Both the position numbers and the translations under genes were made by a program. Positions 1-7,935 of a DNA stretch of 32,721 bases are shown one piece after another (the stretch's first letter is position 1; each line of letters opens with the position of its first letter). The notes under the pieces were generated by a model that saw only the letters and a program-made list of their open reading frames with translations, did not search any database and was not told the origin of the DNA. Source of the stretch: an uncultured Sutterella sp. GTDB lineage: Bacteria; Pseudomonadota; Gammaproteobacteria; Burkholderiales; Burkholderiaceae_F. The stretch spans positions 1 through 32,721 of the forward strand of contig UPZS01000024.1 of the NCBI GenBank assembly GCA_900538905.1, in the 5' to 3' direction.

Positions 1-1
1 C

Positions 2-550
2 CTGCCGCGCCGCAGCGCTCAGACCGCTTTGTGGCACATCACTGCCGCCTATCTGCGTCTGATGGCTCCGATTCTTTCCTTTACCGCTGAAGAAGCCTTT
101 GCGATTTTCAGTCCCAACAAGGAAGGTACGATCTTTACCGAGCTCTATCACACAGTTCCCGCTGTTGAGGGTTCCGAAGTCTTGCTTGCCAAATGGTCGA
201 CAATTCGAAACATCCGCGCCGAAGTGCTCAAGAAGATCGAAGAACTGCGTATGCAAAGCCTCGTGGGCTCGAGCCTGCAGGCTGAATGCACGATTGCGGC
301 CAGCGGCGAGACCTATGAAGTTCTATCCGGCCTGGGCAACGAGCTCAAGTTTGTGATGATGACCTCTCGTGCCGAACTCGTAAAGAACGAAGGCAACCTC
401 GAAATCACGGTGACCGCCACAGAGCAGAAAAAATGTTGCCGCTGCTGGCACTACGTTCCGAGCGTCGGCAAGAATGCCGAGCATCCTGAACTGTGCGAAC
501 GCTGTCTTACCAACTTGTTCGGTGACGGCGAAGTCCGCAGCAAGGCTTAA
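2..550 (+). CDS. ileS: Isoleucyl-tRNA synthetase, C-terminal part
   Basis: This is the 3' end of a gene whose start lies before the window; the frame is open from base 2. The product charges tRNA-Ile with isoleucine in the cytoplasm. The visible 182 residues cover the end of the anticodon-binding helical domain and the C-terminal zinc ribbon. The ribbon is seen as CCRCWHYV, followed about 20 residues later by CERC, giving the two Cys-x2-Cys knuckles typical of bacterial IleRS. The lspA start codon follows only 6 bases after the stop. The ileS-lspA pair is a common proteobacterial operon, which supports both calls. Nothing looks damaged. Confidence 0.95.
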   Translation: MPRRSAQTALWHITAAYLRLMAPILSFTAEEAFAIFSPNKEGTIFTELYHTVPAVEGSEVLLAKWSTIRNIRAEVLKKIEELRMQSLVGSSLQAECTIAASGETYEVLSGLGNELKFVMMTSRAELVKNEGNLEITVTATEQKKCCRCWHYVPSVGKNAEHPELCERCLTNLFGDGEVRSKA

Positions 551-556
551 AGCGTC

Positions 557-1060
557 GTGACCGAGATCAAACGATCCACACCCCGGAGTTCCGCTCCGGG
601 GCGTTTTGTCCTCTGGCTGATCGTCGCCTTCGTCCTTCTCGTTCTCGACAGAATCACGAAGGCGGCGGTGATCAATACGCTCGCCTACGGCTCTTTCGTT
701 CACGTCACGCCTTTTTTCAACCTCTGTCACGTTCGCAATACAGGCGCAGCCTTTTCGTTTTTAGGTGACGCCGGCGGCTGGCAGATTTTCGCCTTCGCAG
801 GCATTGCTCTGCTCGTGACCGCGGCGTGTCTGTTCTTTCTGTGGCACCATGCCAAGCGCAATCTCTTTGCCTGCTCAATGGCTCTAGTTATTTCAGGCGC
901 CCTGGGCAACCTTTGGGATCGACTCGTTTACGGTTTCGTTACAGACTTTCTGGACTTTCACGCATTCGGCTACCATTGGCCGGCTTTCAATGTCGCAGAC
1001 ATCTGCATCTGCATAGGCGCGGCACTTCTCGTGTTCGACGAATTCCGCCGCGAAAAGTAA
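557..1060 (+). CDS. lspA: Lipoprotein signal peptidase (signal peptidase II)
   Basis: An inner-membrane aspartyl protease that removes signal peptides from prolipoproteins after lipid attachment. It has 167 residues, the usual family length, and starts with GTG 6 bases after ileS. Four hydrophobic segments are visible, at about residues 18-30, 76-96, 104-116 and 143-160. Family motifs are present: RNTGAAFSF near residue 60, GNLWDR near 117, VTDF with catalytic Asp130, and FNVADI with catalytic Asp148. The Asp-Asp spacing is 18, close to the 19 of Pseudomonas LspA. Expression is probably by readthrough from ileS. A strong hairpin terminator follows the stop. Confidence 0.95.
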   Translation: MTEIKRSTPRSSAPGRFVLWLIVAFVLLVLDRITKAAVINTLAYGSFVHVTPFFNLCHVRNTGAAFSFLGDAGGWQIFAFAGIALLVTAACLFFLWHHAKRNLFACSMALVISGALGNLWDRLVYGFVTDFLDFHAFGYHWPAFNVADICICIGAALLVFDEFRREK

Positions 1061-1088
1061 ATTCTTTTGTGCTGATACTCCTTACGGC

Positions 1089-1125
1089 AAAAAAACGCGT
1101 CTGTTTGTGCACGACGCGTTTTTTT
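1089..1125. terminator. Bidirectional intrinsic terminator between lspA and the pyridoxal kinase gene
   Basis: A perfect 13-base inverted repeat (1089-1101 and 1113-1125; arms AAAAAAACGCGTC and its complement) with an 11-base loop. Each arm ends in a run of seven A or T, so it can terminate in both directions. It lies between two convergent genes. Confidence 0.85.
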
Positions 1126-1144
1126 GCTGTGAACAGTGTCTTGG

Positions 1145-2020
1145 TTAGATCAATTCGTAGGTTGCCGCCTGAATCGGCGTGTTGAGATTCGGAAGCACCC
1201 GCTCAAGGAGAATACCGTCACGGTTATCCATCTTGTACCCGAACGTGGAGCGGATGCCCTGCAAAATGAACTGAGCAGCCCGATCTAGCGCGATCGGAAG
1301 ACTGTCGCCTTGCAGGAGACTGCCCGTAATCACACTCGTGAAGCTGTCGCCCGTACCGGGATAATGTGCGGGCAGGTACGGACAGGTGACCTTCCAGGTG
1401 CGCAGATCGGATTTGCTGCGTGCGATGACGGAAGTCAGTCCCGACTGCCCCGGCACCGGAACCCCTGTGATGATCACCGTATCGGGTCCCATTTCGGAAA
1501 GTTCGGCAATCAAGTCTTTGAGTTCCTCGGTCGTGCAGTCCGTCTTGTATGGCCGAGCCAAGAGCGCAAACGCTTCAGTGAGATTCGGCGTAAGCACGTC
1601 GGCTCGGCGTGCCAGACGACGCATCTGCTCGACCATCTCCTGCGTCATCTTACTGTAAAGGTGCCCGTTGTCACCGAGGACAGGGTCCACCACCACGAGC
1701 GTCTCGTCCCGTCGAAATCGCTCAATAAAACCGCAGACGATCTCGATCTGACGCGGCGAGCCCATATACCCCGTATAGATCGCGTCGAAATTGACGCCGA
1801 GTTTTTCCCACTGATCAATGATTTTGGGCATCTCTTCGGTGAGATCCAAAAAAGAGAAGTCCGGGTACTGAGAGTGATTGGAAAGAATTGCGGTTGGCAG
1901 CGGACACACGTTAAAGCCCATGGTGGAGAGAATCGGAATGACGGCCATCAGAGACGTCCGGCCAATTCCGGACAGGTCGTGAATCGCCGCAATGCGGCGA
2001 AAGTTGGGCTGGAAACGCAT
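1145..2020 (-). CDS. pdxY: Pyridoxal/pyridoxamine kinase (PdxY/PdxK-type, ribokinase fold)
   Basis: Phosphorylates pyridoxal, pyridoxamine or pyridoxine in the B6 salvage pathway; cytoplasmic. The 291-residue length fits the family. Visible features are the N-terminal AAIHDLSGIGR segment (substrate lid), the VVDPVLGDNGHLY strand, TPNLTEAF and the C-terminal GTGDSF anion hole with catalytic Asp. I start at the ATG at 2020 because AAGGAAG lies about 8 bases upstream and the protein then begins right at the first beta strand. A longer frame to 2182 would add 54 residues without family features and would overlap the divergent peroxiredoxin gene. The 'HDLSGIGRTSL' and 'YTGYMGSPRQI' wording looks closer to me to the clostridial pyridoxamine kinases than to E. 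coli PdxY. That impression comes from memory and is untested. Confidence 0.85.
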   Translation of the reverse strand: MRFQPNFRRIAAIHDLSGIGRTSLMAVIPILSTMGFNVCPLPTAILSNHSQYPDFSFLDLTEEMPKIIDQWEKLGVNFDAIYTGYMGSPRQIEIVCGFIERFRRDETLVVVDPVLGDNGHLYSKMTQEMVEQMRRLARRADVLTPNLTEAFALLARPYKTDCTTEELKDLIAELSEMGPDTVIITGVPVPGQSGLTSVIARSKSDLRTWKVTCPYLPAHYPGTGDSFTSVITGSLLQGDSLPIALDRAAQFILQGIRSTFGYKMDNRDGILLERVLPNLNTPIQAATYELI

Positions 2021-2181
2021 GTCGAAGACTTCCTTTTGGCTTCTGTAGTTTTCGAGGTTCCTAAAGATAGCACTTCGCAAGACGTCAAGCATCTGCACTC
2101 GGCAATATTTGAGAACAATCGCGGCTGTGCAAGTTGCTAAACTCACCGCACTCAAACATTTTGACTTTTGGAGAATTGACA

Positions 2182-2643
2182 ATGTTTCAGATCGGAGAAA
2201 CCGTCGTCAACGTCAAAGGCCCCTCCACGGCAGGCGACTTTGATTTGGAAGCTCATCGCGGCCGCTGGGTGGTGCTTTATTTCTACCCGAAGGACAACAC
2301 GTCGGCCTGTACGATGGAGGCGCGCGACTTTACGGCTGCCGTGCCTCAGTTCGAGGCTTTGAACGCCAAGGTAATCGGCGTCTCCCGCGATTCGGTGAAG
2401 ACCCACGAAGGCTTTTGCACCCGCCAGGAACTTGGTATTGAACTCGTGAGCGACAAGTCCGAAGAGCTCTGCACAGCCTTTGATGTCATCAAGCCCAAGG
2501 TGATGTACGGCAAACCCTGCCGCGGCATCGTTCGCTCCACCTTCCTCATTGATCCGCAGGGTAGGCTCGCGTTTGAGTGGCGCGGCGTCAAGGTTCCGGG
2601 TCACGTGGAAGCGGTACTCGAAAAGATCCGTAAGCTCTCTTAA
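2182..2643 (+). CDS. bcp: Thiol peroxidase of the Bcp/PrxQ family
   Basis: A thioredoxin-fold peroxiredoxin that reduces hydrogen peroxide and organic hydroperoxides in the cytoplasm; 153 residues, normal for Bcp. The peroxidatic cysteine is Cys43 in the segment YFYPKDNTSACTMEARDF. The usual P-G-C-T of the family reads S-A-C-T here. The resolving cysteine that E. coli Bcp carries five residues later is replaced by Arg48. Other cysteines lie near residues 73, 89 and 109 and could serve instead. The start at 2182 is chosen because GGAG lies about 8 bases upstream and the N-terminus then matches the family; an upstream ATG at 2134 would add 16 unrelated residues. The gene is divergent from the pyridoxal kinase gene. 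Confidence 0.88.
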   Translation: MFQIGETVVNVKGPSTAGDFDLEAHRGRWVVLYFYPKDNTSACTMEARDFTAAVPQFEALNAKVIGVSRDSVKTHEGFCTRQELGIELVSDKSEELCTAFDVIKPKVMYGKPCRGIVRSTFLIDPQGRLAFEWRGVKVPGHVEAVLEKIRKLS

Positions 2644-2710
2644 TCCAATCCTCCGGCAAGACGTCTACACTGTCTTCTGATATTCGACTTCAATCTAGAA
2701 CTGCTTCATC

Positions 2711-3907
2711 ATGACTGCAAAGCTTTACTCTCGCCTGGCTGCCAAAAACATTACGGTGGCCGTTACGGGCGGCATCGCCGCCTACAAAACCTGTGAGCTC
2801 GTAAGGCTTTTGGTTAAATCGGGGGCAACGGTTCGCGTCTGCATGACGCAAGCCGCAACAGAGTTTGTCGGTCCGCTTACGTTTGCCGCGCTCTCAGGAC
2901 ATCCGGTACAAACCGAGGCCTTTGACGGCACGATGCAACACCTGGCACTCACGCGCAACTGCGACCTTCTGATCGTTGCTCCGGCCACCGCCAATATTCT
3001 TGCCAAAGCGGCCAACGGCATTGCCGACGACCTGGTGAGTTCCGTTATTCTCGCAAGCTGCTGCCCGGTCGCCGTATGCCCTGCAATGAACAGCAATATG
3101 TGGGCCAAAGCAAGCACGCAGCGCAACATCAATCAGTTGAAAGTCGACGGCTTTGCCGTACTTGGCCCCGCGTGCGGGGAACTTGCCTGCGGCGTTTCAG
3201 GCGCAGGCCGCATGATCGAGCCTGAAGAAATCGCCGCACACGCCGCGCGCCTGCTTTCTCCGAAGATCCTGCAGGGTAAGCGCATCGTTGTCACGGCAGG
3301 TCCCACCTATGAAGCGCTGGACCCCGTGCGCGGCATCACCAACCGCAGCTCAGGCAAGCAGGGTTACGCCGTTGCGCAGGCCGCTTTTGAAGCCGGAGCC
3401 GATGTGACGCTTATTTCCGGCCCCACTTCTATCAAAGCCCCTTACGGCGTCAAAGTCGTGCCGGTCGTTTCGGCTGAGGAAATGAACGAGGCCGTGCGCC
3501 GTGAGGCAACCGGCGCCGATGTCTTTGTGAGCGTCGCTGCCGTTGCCGACTGGCGTGCTCAGACTGTCGCCGATGAAAAAATCAAGAAGTCCGATGAACC
3601 GCCCACGTTAGAGCTCGTGGAAAATCCGGACATCCTCGCGCAGGCGGCACGAGAATTTCCCTCGCTTTACTGCGTCGGCTTTGCCGCCGAAACCGAAAAC
3701 GTGCTTGAAAACGCTCGCGGTAAGCGCATCCGCAAGCACGCTCGCATGATCGTGGCAAACAACGCTCGTAGCGCCATTGGCTGCGACATGAACGAAGCGA
3801 TGATCGTGACGGCCGACAAGGAAGTCGCCACGGGTCACGTGAGCAAAGACAAGCTTGCGCAGACCATCATCGAATGCATCGCCGAAGACCTCGCAAAGGA
3901 GGTGTAG
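2711..3907 (+). CDS. coaBC: Bifunctional phosphopantothenoylcysteine decarboxylase / phosphopantothenate-cysteine ligase
   Basis: Carries out two consecutive steps of coenzyme A synthesis: ligation of cysteine to 4'-phosphopantothenate (CoaB half), then FMN-dependent decarboxylation (CoaC half). It has 398 residues, standard length. The CoaC half (about 1-180) shows the FMN-binding GGIAAYK, catalytic His77 in MQHLAL, PAMNSNMW at 124-131 and the lid cysteine Cys160 in LACGVSGAGRM. The CoaB half (about 188-398) shows AGPTYEALDPVRGITNRSSG with Asn211, AAVADWR at 276-282 and the KIKK lysines at 290-293. It is followed by a small membrane protein gene and dut with spacings of 2 and 6 bases. The coaBC-dut pairing is common in Gram-negative bacteria. 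Confidence 0.96.
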   Translation: MTAKLYSRLAAKNITVAVTGGIAAYKTCELVRLLVKSGATVRVCMTQAATEFVGPLTFAALSGHPVQTEAFDGTMQHLALTRNCDLLIVAPATANILAKAANGIADDLVSSVILASCCPVAVCPAMNSNMWAKASTQRNINQLKVDGFAVLGPACGELACGVSGAGRMIEPEEIAAHAARLLSPKILQGKRIVVTAGPTYEALDPVRGITNRSSGKQGYAVAQAAFEAGADVTLISGPTSIKAPYGVKVVPVVSAEEMNEAVRREATGADVFVSVAAVADWRAQTVADEKIKKSDEPPTLELVENPDILAQAAREFPSLYCVGFAAETENVLENARGKRIRKHARMIVANNARSAIGCDMNEAMIVTADKEVATGHVSKDKLAQTIIECIAEDLAKEV

Positions 3908-3909
3908 AT

Positions 3910-4329
3910 ATGGCCTTCAAACTCAACGAAAAAACGCTTGAACCTCACAACGGCGACTACATCGCGTTTTTGAAGGAAATCGAAAAAGGCAACGCCAAGG
4001 TAAGCGGCCTAACCGTCTCCGTCAACAGCGACATGCCGGGCATGGTTACCGTGCGGCGCGCTAACGAATCCGATCAGGCTTCCTCGTCACCCGGTTTCAT
4101 CGCCAAGAACAAGAACGCCATGCCTGCGCTGTTGCGCCTTGCGGGCAGCGTGATCGCGCTTTTCGGCGTGTTGTTCATCATTGCAGGCATGTCCGAGCCG
4201 AGCCTTCAAAATTTGATTCCTGTCGGAATGTTCGTAACATTCGGCGGTCTTGTTTGCGCGCTCTCACAGCATCAGAAGCTTGAGCGGCTCAAACGGCTTG
4301 AAAAAGCTGAACAACCCAACAACCAGTAA
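3910..4329 (+). CDS. Small membrane protein of unknown function between coaBC and dut
   Basis: I do not recognise this 139-residue protein. Residues 1-70 are soluble and polar. Two hydrophobic stretches follow, about 80-100 (AGSVIALFGVLFIIAGM) and 105-124 (IPVGMFVTFGGLVCALS), and the short C-terminus is Lys/Glu-rich. The expected form is a hairpin in the inner membrane with both ends on the same side. The start at 3910 is set by AAAGGAGG, which overlaps the coaBC stop; a frame extending to 3874 would run into coaBC. Position in a coaBC-x-dut operon shows co-expression but does not tell the function. Confidence 0.75.
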   Translation: MAFKLNEKTLEPHNGDYIAFLKEIEKGNAKVSGLTVSVNSDMPGMVTVRRANESDQASSSPGFIAKNKNAMPALLRLAGSVIALFGVLFIIAGMSEPSLQNLIPVGMFVTFGGLVCALSQHQKLERLKRLEKAEQPNNQ

Positions 4330-4335
4330 GAAAAA

Positions 4336-4782
4336 ATGAAACTTGCACTCAAGGTCCTTGACGAACGCATCCGCGAGCACCTTCCGCGCTATGCAACGCC
4401 GGGCTCCGCCGGCCTCGATCTTCGCGCCCTTCTCGATGAGCCGCTCACGATCAATCCCGGTGAAACGGTCCTCGTAAAGACCGGCCTGGCGATCCATATC
4501 GGTGATCCCAATTACGCCGCCGTCATTATTCCCCGCAGCGGAATGGGCCATAAAAAGGGCATTGTCCTCGGAAATCTGGTGGGTCTGATTGATTCCGACT
4601 ATCAGGGCGAACTGATGATCAGCACCTGGAACCGTGGCAAAGAGCCTTTTGTTCTGGAACCTTTCGAGCGTCTGGCACAGTTGGTGGTGCTGCCTGTCGT
4701 GCAACCCGAGTTTGAACTTGTGACTGATTTTGAAGCAAGTTCGCGCGGAGAAGGCGGTTTCGGCTCGACCGGTACGAAATAA
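4336..4782 (+). CDS. dut: dUTP diphosphatase (dUTPase)
   Basis: Hydrolyses dUTP to dUMP and pyrophosphate, which keeps uracil out of DNA and feeds dTMP synthesis; a cytoplasmic homotrimer. The 148-residue length matches the E. coli enzyme. All five family motifs are visible: [10 protein letters not shown] (22-31), [10 protein letters not shown] (66-75), [11 protein letters not shown] (83-93, with the catalytic Asp), [10 protein letters not shown] (111-120) and the C-terminal lid [10 protein letters not shown] (137-146). It starts 6 bases after the small membrane protein gene and is probably the last gene of the coaBC transcript, since a hairpin terminator follows. Confidence 0.96.
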   Translation: MKLALKVLDERIREHLPRYATPGSAGLDLRALLDEPLTINPGETVLVKTGLAIHIGDPNYAAVIIPRSGMGHKKGIVLGNLVGLIDSDYQGELMISTWNRGKEPFVLEPFERLAQLVVLPVVQPEFELVTDFEASSRGEGGFGSTGTK

Positions 4783-4807
4783 CCTGAACAGCCATCGCCA
4801 TGAAATC

Positions 4808-4836
4808 AAGGCGCTTCTTTTCAGAGGCGCCTTTTT
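4808..4836 (+). terminator. Intrinsic terminator after dut
   Basis: A 10-base-pair stem AAGGCGCTTC / GAGGCGCCTT (one G-T pair) with a 6-base loop, directly followed by TTTTT on the plus strand. It closes the coaBC-dut transcript. Confidence 0.8.
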
Positions 4837-4948
4837 CATGCTTGCACTTTTCAGGCAAACCTTTGATACCGCCCGTCTCGACCGGTCATTTGCAGCGCGA
4901 TAGCATGTTTGCAAGTCCACTAAACACCAATCGGAAAGGAACAACACC

Positions 4949-5368
4949 ATGCGTGCCCATCGACCACTTGCCTCGCTCCTTGTCTGCTTGGGTCTACTCT
5001 CTTCAGGAACCGCTATGTCCGAAACCATCCAAGTTTCTGTTGACGGCAAGAGCTATCCCATCGAAATGGCCGATAACGCCGACGCTCGCACTTTCCTCGC
5101 CCGACTGCCGATGACGCTCACATTTGAGAACTTCGGTCGCAACGAACGTATTGCATATCCCAAGCCTGCTCTGGAACTCGAACGCGCCGCCCGTCACTTT
5201 AAGATCACGCGCGGAACGATGACCGTCTACAAGCCTTGGGGCAATATTGCGATATTCCTCGTGGACTTCCCATGGAGTTCCGACTTGGCCGATCTCGGTC
5301 AAATCAGCCCGGAAGGTCTTGAAGCCATTCGTAAAAGCGGCGACAAACCCGTTACCTTCTTCAAATAA
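4949..5368 (+). CDS. Secreted cyclophilin-like fold protein
   Basis: 139 residues with an N-terminal signal peptide (basic MRAHR, hydrophobic LASLLVCLGLLSSG, likely cleavage near Ala22-Met23). The rest resembles the small cyclophilin-like beta-barrel family often annotated as cyclophilin-like fold proteins. Seen are a short strand IQVSVDGKSYPIEM, a helix DARTFLARLP, the strand-turn FENFGRNERIAYPKP, then MTVYKPWGNIAIFLVDFPWS and DLGQISPEGLEAIRKSG. Related proteins are usually cytosolic, so export to the periplasm is a small oddity. Prolyl isomerase activity should not be assumed. AAAGGA precedes the ATG by about 10 bases. It is monocistronic, between the dut terminator and a hairpin at 5379. 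Confidence 0.72.
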   Translation: MRAHRPLASLLVCLGLLSSGTAMSETIQVSVDGKSYPIEMADNADARTFLARLPMTLTFENFGRNERIAYPKPALELERAARHFKITRGTMTVYKPWGNIAIFLVDFPWSSDLADLGQISPEGLEAIRKSGDKPVTFFK

Positions 5369-5378
5369 CCTGCCATAA

Positions 5379-5406
5379 GTAAGACGCATCCTGCAATACG
5401 TCTTAC
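5379..5406. terminator. Hairpin between convergent genes (weak terminator candidate)
   Basis: A perfect 8-base inverted repeat GTAAGACG / CGTCTTAC with a 12-base loop, between the ends of two convergent genes. There is no clear T run after it on either strand, so termination is only suggested by position. Confidence 0.4.
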
Positions 5407-5414
5407 CTTCTGCG

Positions 5415-6701
5415 TTACCTAAATACGGATTTATTTTTTTGGACAAGTATCAGACTGACAGCCAGAAGCGCACACACCATAAGAAAAGCGCCTTGCAGCG
5501 ACACCGCCGAAGATATCGCTCCGATCAGGGCAGGACCGGCCAACAGGCCGCCGTAACCGACAGTCGTTACAGCCGTAATGGCTTTAACGCTATCCATTAC
5601 TGCCGATCGCGACGCAGCCGAGATGACAATCGGAGCAATGTTGGCAATTCCGAGCCCCATGATAAACAAGGAGACCATGGCGCTTGCCGGATAAGGGAAG
5701 AACACTAGCGCCAGAAGCGTCGTAAACATCAGGCCGATGCCAATTGAAAGCATCGTCACAGCGCCGAACTTCATTGCCAATTTGTCGCCGATCAGACGTG
5801 AAATGGCCATTGCAATGACAAAAAGTGTGTACCCGACAGCGCTGACTTCCTGAGGTACCCCGGCGTAGTCTCGCAAATAGATAGCACTCCAGTCGAGCAT
5901 GCTGCCTTCGGTCAGAAAGATGACTGCACAAACCAGCGCAAGAATGGCTACGGATCCGTTAAACGCCAATCCGTTGCTGCGCTTTTCTTTTGTTTTTCTG
6001 GGCACCTCAATTGGATGGTTTTCTATACGCCGCAGCAAAACAATCATCGTTAAAGCCAGCAAGGCCATCAGCGTTCCTACGGCCTGCCCCGGAGCAAGCC
6101 CCAGCACAAACAACGAAGTAAGCGCTACCGCCGAAACAACTTCTCCGATGGAATAAGCGGCATGCAAGCCGCTCATTAGCCGAGCTTGGTTGCGATTTTC
6201 CAAATGCGTACCGTAAATATTGACGCTCACTTCCAGACAACCCAGTGTCACGCCGTAAGCCAAAAGTGCGGCGCACTCAATGTAGAACCCTGGCACAAGC
6301 GAAAGCACCACCAGCAAAAGGCAGGACGCCAATCCGGAAAGCAATATCGCATTTCGAGCTCCGATACGCTGCGTCAACCGACCAGCCAAGGGCATGCCGA
6401 CAAAAGAACCGACTCCTAAGCCCAACAGCAAGAAACCCAAAACATAGGGCTCCAACAGCAATTGCGCCTGAACAAAAGGAATCAAAGGAGCCCACGAGGC
6501 CACTGTAAAACCTCCGGCGAAAAAACCGATGCGGGCAGCCCAAAGTTCAGCTCCGGAAACAGCATTCATTCGATTGCCGCTTCCCGCATGGATTTTCTCG
6601 TCAGCCTTTGCATCTTGCAAAGAATGTTGAGCAGATAAATTTAGATCAAGCGTCGCAACCGCGCTCATCGGTTTCTTTTTGAGAGAGGAATTCAAAGACA
6701 T
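5415..6701 (-). CDS. Major facilitator superfamily transporter (YbjJ-like)
   Basis: An inner-membrane secondary transporter with about 12 hydrophobic segments between residue 55 and the C-terminus. The substrate is unknown. The first half has the loop 2-3 signature GMPLAGRLTQRIGARNAI, and the second half has SRLIGDKLAMKFG at the equivalent place. The segment SMLDWSAIYLRDYAG after the central loop recalls E. coli YbjJ and related FucP-like carriers. The first 44 residues (to MNAVSGAELW) are hydrophilic and not typical, so the true start may be the ATG of Met45 or Met12; I kept the longest form. It is divergent from a LysR gene, which probably regulates it. 428 residues in the long form. Confidence 0.85.
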   Translation of the reverse strand: MSLNSSLKKKPMSAVATLDLNLSAQHSLQDAKADEKIHAGSGNRMNAVSGAELWAARIGFFAGGFTVASWAPLIPFVQAQLLLEPYVLGFLLLGLGVGSFVGMPLAGRLTQRIGARNAILLSGLASCLLLVVLSLVPGFYIECAALLAYGVTLGCLEVSVNIYGTHLENRNQARLMSGLHAAYSIGEVVSAVALTSLFVLGLAPGQAVGTLMALLALTMIVLLRRIENHPIEVPRKTKEKRSNGLAFNGSVAILALVCAVIFLTEGSMLDWSAIYLRDYAGVPQEVSAVGYTLFVIAMAISRLIGDKLAMKFGAVTMLSIGIGLMFTTLLALVFFPYPASAMVSLFIMGLGIANIAPIVISAASRSAVMDSVKAITAVTTVGYGGLLAGPALIGAISSAVSLQGAFLMVCALLAVSLILVQKNKSVFR

Positions 6702-6741
6702 AGGCCTGTTCCGTAGAGTTAGTCATAACGAAATTTTCTCA

Positions 6742-6785
6742 TCAAAATTTTGAGTAATCTAGTTAGAATTCATCAATAAATTGAT
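6742..6785. promoter_or_regulatory. Candidate LysR-type operator region between MFS and lysR
   Basis: The 108-base AT-rich gap between two divergent genes holds a perfect 12-base palindrome TCAAAATTTTGA (6742-6753) and a second inverted repeat ATCAAT-AA-ATTGAT (6772-6785). Regulators of the LysR class normally bind such dyads between themselves and the gene they control. No convincing pair of promoter hexamers could be fixed. Confidence 0.45.
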
Positions 6786-6809
6786 AGATACTAAAAGGCG
6801 CACTGTCCC

Positions 6810-7694
6810 ATGGGATTAAAAATTGATGAACTTCGCTCCTTTGTTGCCGTTGCGGCAACAGGTTCATTCTCTGAAGCGGCACGAAAAATGAGACGGGCTC
6901 AGTCGGTGGTGTCGATGCATATTTCAGGCATGGAGGCCGAACTTGGTTACAAGCTTTTTGACCGGACGCCCAAACCTGTTTTGACACCCAGAGGAACTGA
7001 ACTTCTGGTCGGCGTGCAACGTCTTCTGGCTGAAGCGGATCGTCTTGAAACCCGAGCCCTGTCGCTTACCGATACGCCATCCCCTGCTCTTTACATGGGC
7101 ATTGATCTTGTCCTGGAAGCTCCGGTCATGATTGACTGGCTGCGGCTGTTTGCCCGACGCTTTCCATCCGTACGGCTGCAGGTTGAAAACATAACCGGTT
7201 CTGAAGCAGACTGGTTTTTCAGCAAAGCCGGCATGAATTTGGCTCTGATTTTTGCATCCTCCCCATCTTCTCACTGCGATGAGAGATTGCTCGGGCACTC
7301 ACCCGTGTCCATTGTTGTCGCAAAAAACCATCCGTTGGCCTCCCTTTCTCGGCCAACCCTTGAAGATTTGCGCTGCTACCGACAAATCGTGGTGCACGCC
7401 AGAGCACCGGAAGCAACTCCACCCCGTGTTATTTGCAACGACCATTGGGAAGTTGACAGCGGCCTATGGGCTTTGGGCTTGGCTGCAAAAGGGGTAGGCT
7501 GGGCGATTCTGCCCAAATTCTTACTTTTAGGTCAGTCGCCGTACAAGAACTTGGTTACTTCCATCGATTCAACGCTTGCGCTTGCTCCGGAACGTCTTGT
7601 GTTACGAAGCCGCGACGGTGAAGTTGATCCCGAAATTTTAAATTGGTGGGCAGGCACAATCAGTAAGTACAAAGCCAAAATCGGTCTTACCTAA
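6810..7694 (+). CDS. LysR-family transcriptional regulator
   Basis: 294 residues, typical length. Residues 1-60 form the winged helix-turn-helix (LRSFVAVAATGSFSEAARKM, then SVVSMHISGMEAELGYKLFDR). A linker helix follows and then a periplasmic-binding-protein-like effector domain from about residue 90 (ALYMGIDLVLEAPVMIDW, later GLAAKGVGWAILPKFLL). It is transcribed away from the MFS gene, and the dyads between them suggest that it controls the transporter and itself in response to an unknown ligand. Residue Val32 (AQSVVSMHI) replaces the commoner Ala/Pro-Ser of the recognition helix, a minor variation. Confidence 0.9.
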   Translation: MGLKIDELRSFVAVAATGSFSEAARKMRRAQSVVSMHISGMEAELGYKLFDRTPKPVLTPRGTELLVGVQRLLAEADRLETRALSLTDTPSPALYMGIDLVLEAPVMIDWLRLFARRFPSVRLQVENITGSEADWFFSKAGMNLALIFASSPSSHCDERLLGHSPVSIVVAKNHPLASLSRPTLEDLRCYRQIVVHARAPEATPPRVICNDHWEVDSGLWALGLAAKGVGWAILPKFLLLGQSPYKNLVTSIDSTLALAPERLVLRSRDGEVDPEILNWWAGTISKYKAKIGLT

Positions 7695-7805
7695 AAGTCC
7701 GTCGCATTCCTTCCAGCAAGAAAGTCTCTTCAGTCGGTGCCTGGAAATACCGTCAGCCGTGCACAAACATACTGTACGACGTTGAAAGCGGCCTCAAGGC
7801 TGTAG

Positions 7806-7853
7806 CTATTCGGCTCTCGCCTTGATCCAATTCTTGATCTCGTCGACAACTTT
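7806..7853 (-). pseudogene. Possible 3' remnant of a second LysR-type regulator gene, cut by the IS3 element
   Basis: On the minus strand the frame ending with the stop at 7806 encodes KVVDEIKNWIKARAE just outside the IS end. This resembles the last helix of LysR effector domains (pattern x-FxxWLxxEx). The frame continues into the IS end as TYFALVNKSGKST, which also looks LysR-like, so the exact junction is uncertain. No other part of such a gene is present. If the reading is right, the gene once pointed away from the aldo/keto reductase on the other side of the IS. The outside stretch is only 15 codons, so the call is weak. Confidence 0.3.
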
Positions 7854-7886
7854 TGAGATGAGGGTGCTTTTTCCGGACTTGTTAAC
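7854..7886 (+). repeat. Left inverted repeat of the IS3-family element
   Basis: The inner 14 bases (7872-7885) match the right end exactly. The outer TGAGATGAGGGTGC matches with substitutions and one base of length difference. The outermost base is inferred from the TG rule of the family. Confidence 0.7.
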
Positions 7887-7935
7887 GAGGGCGAAATAGG
7901 TCACGATACCTTCCCCCCTGTTAGGAGTCCTTCTC

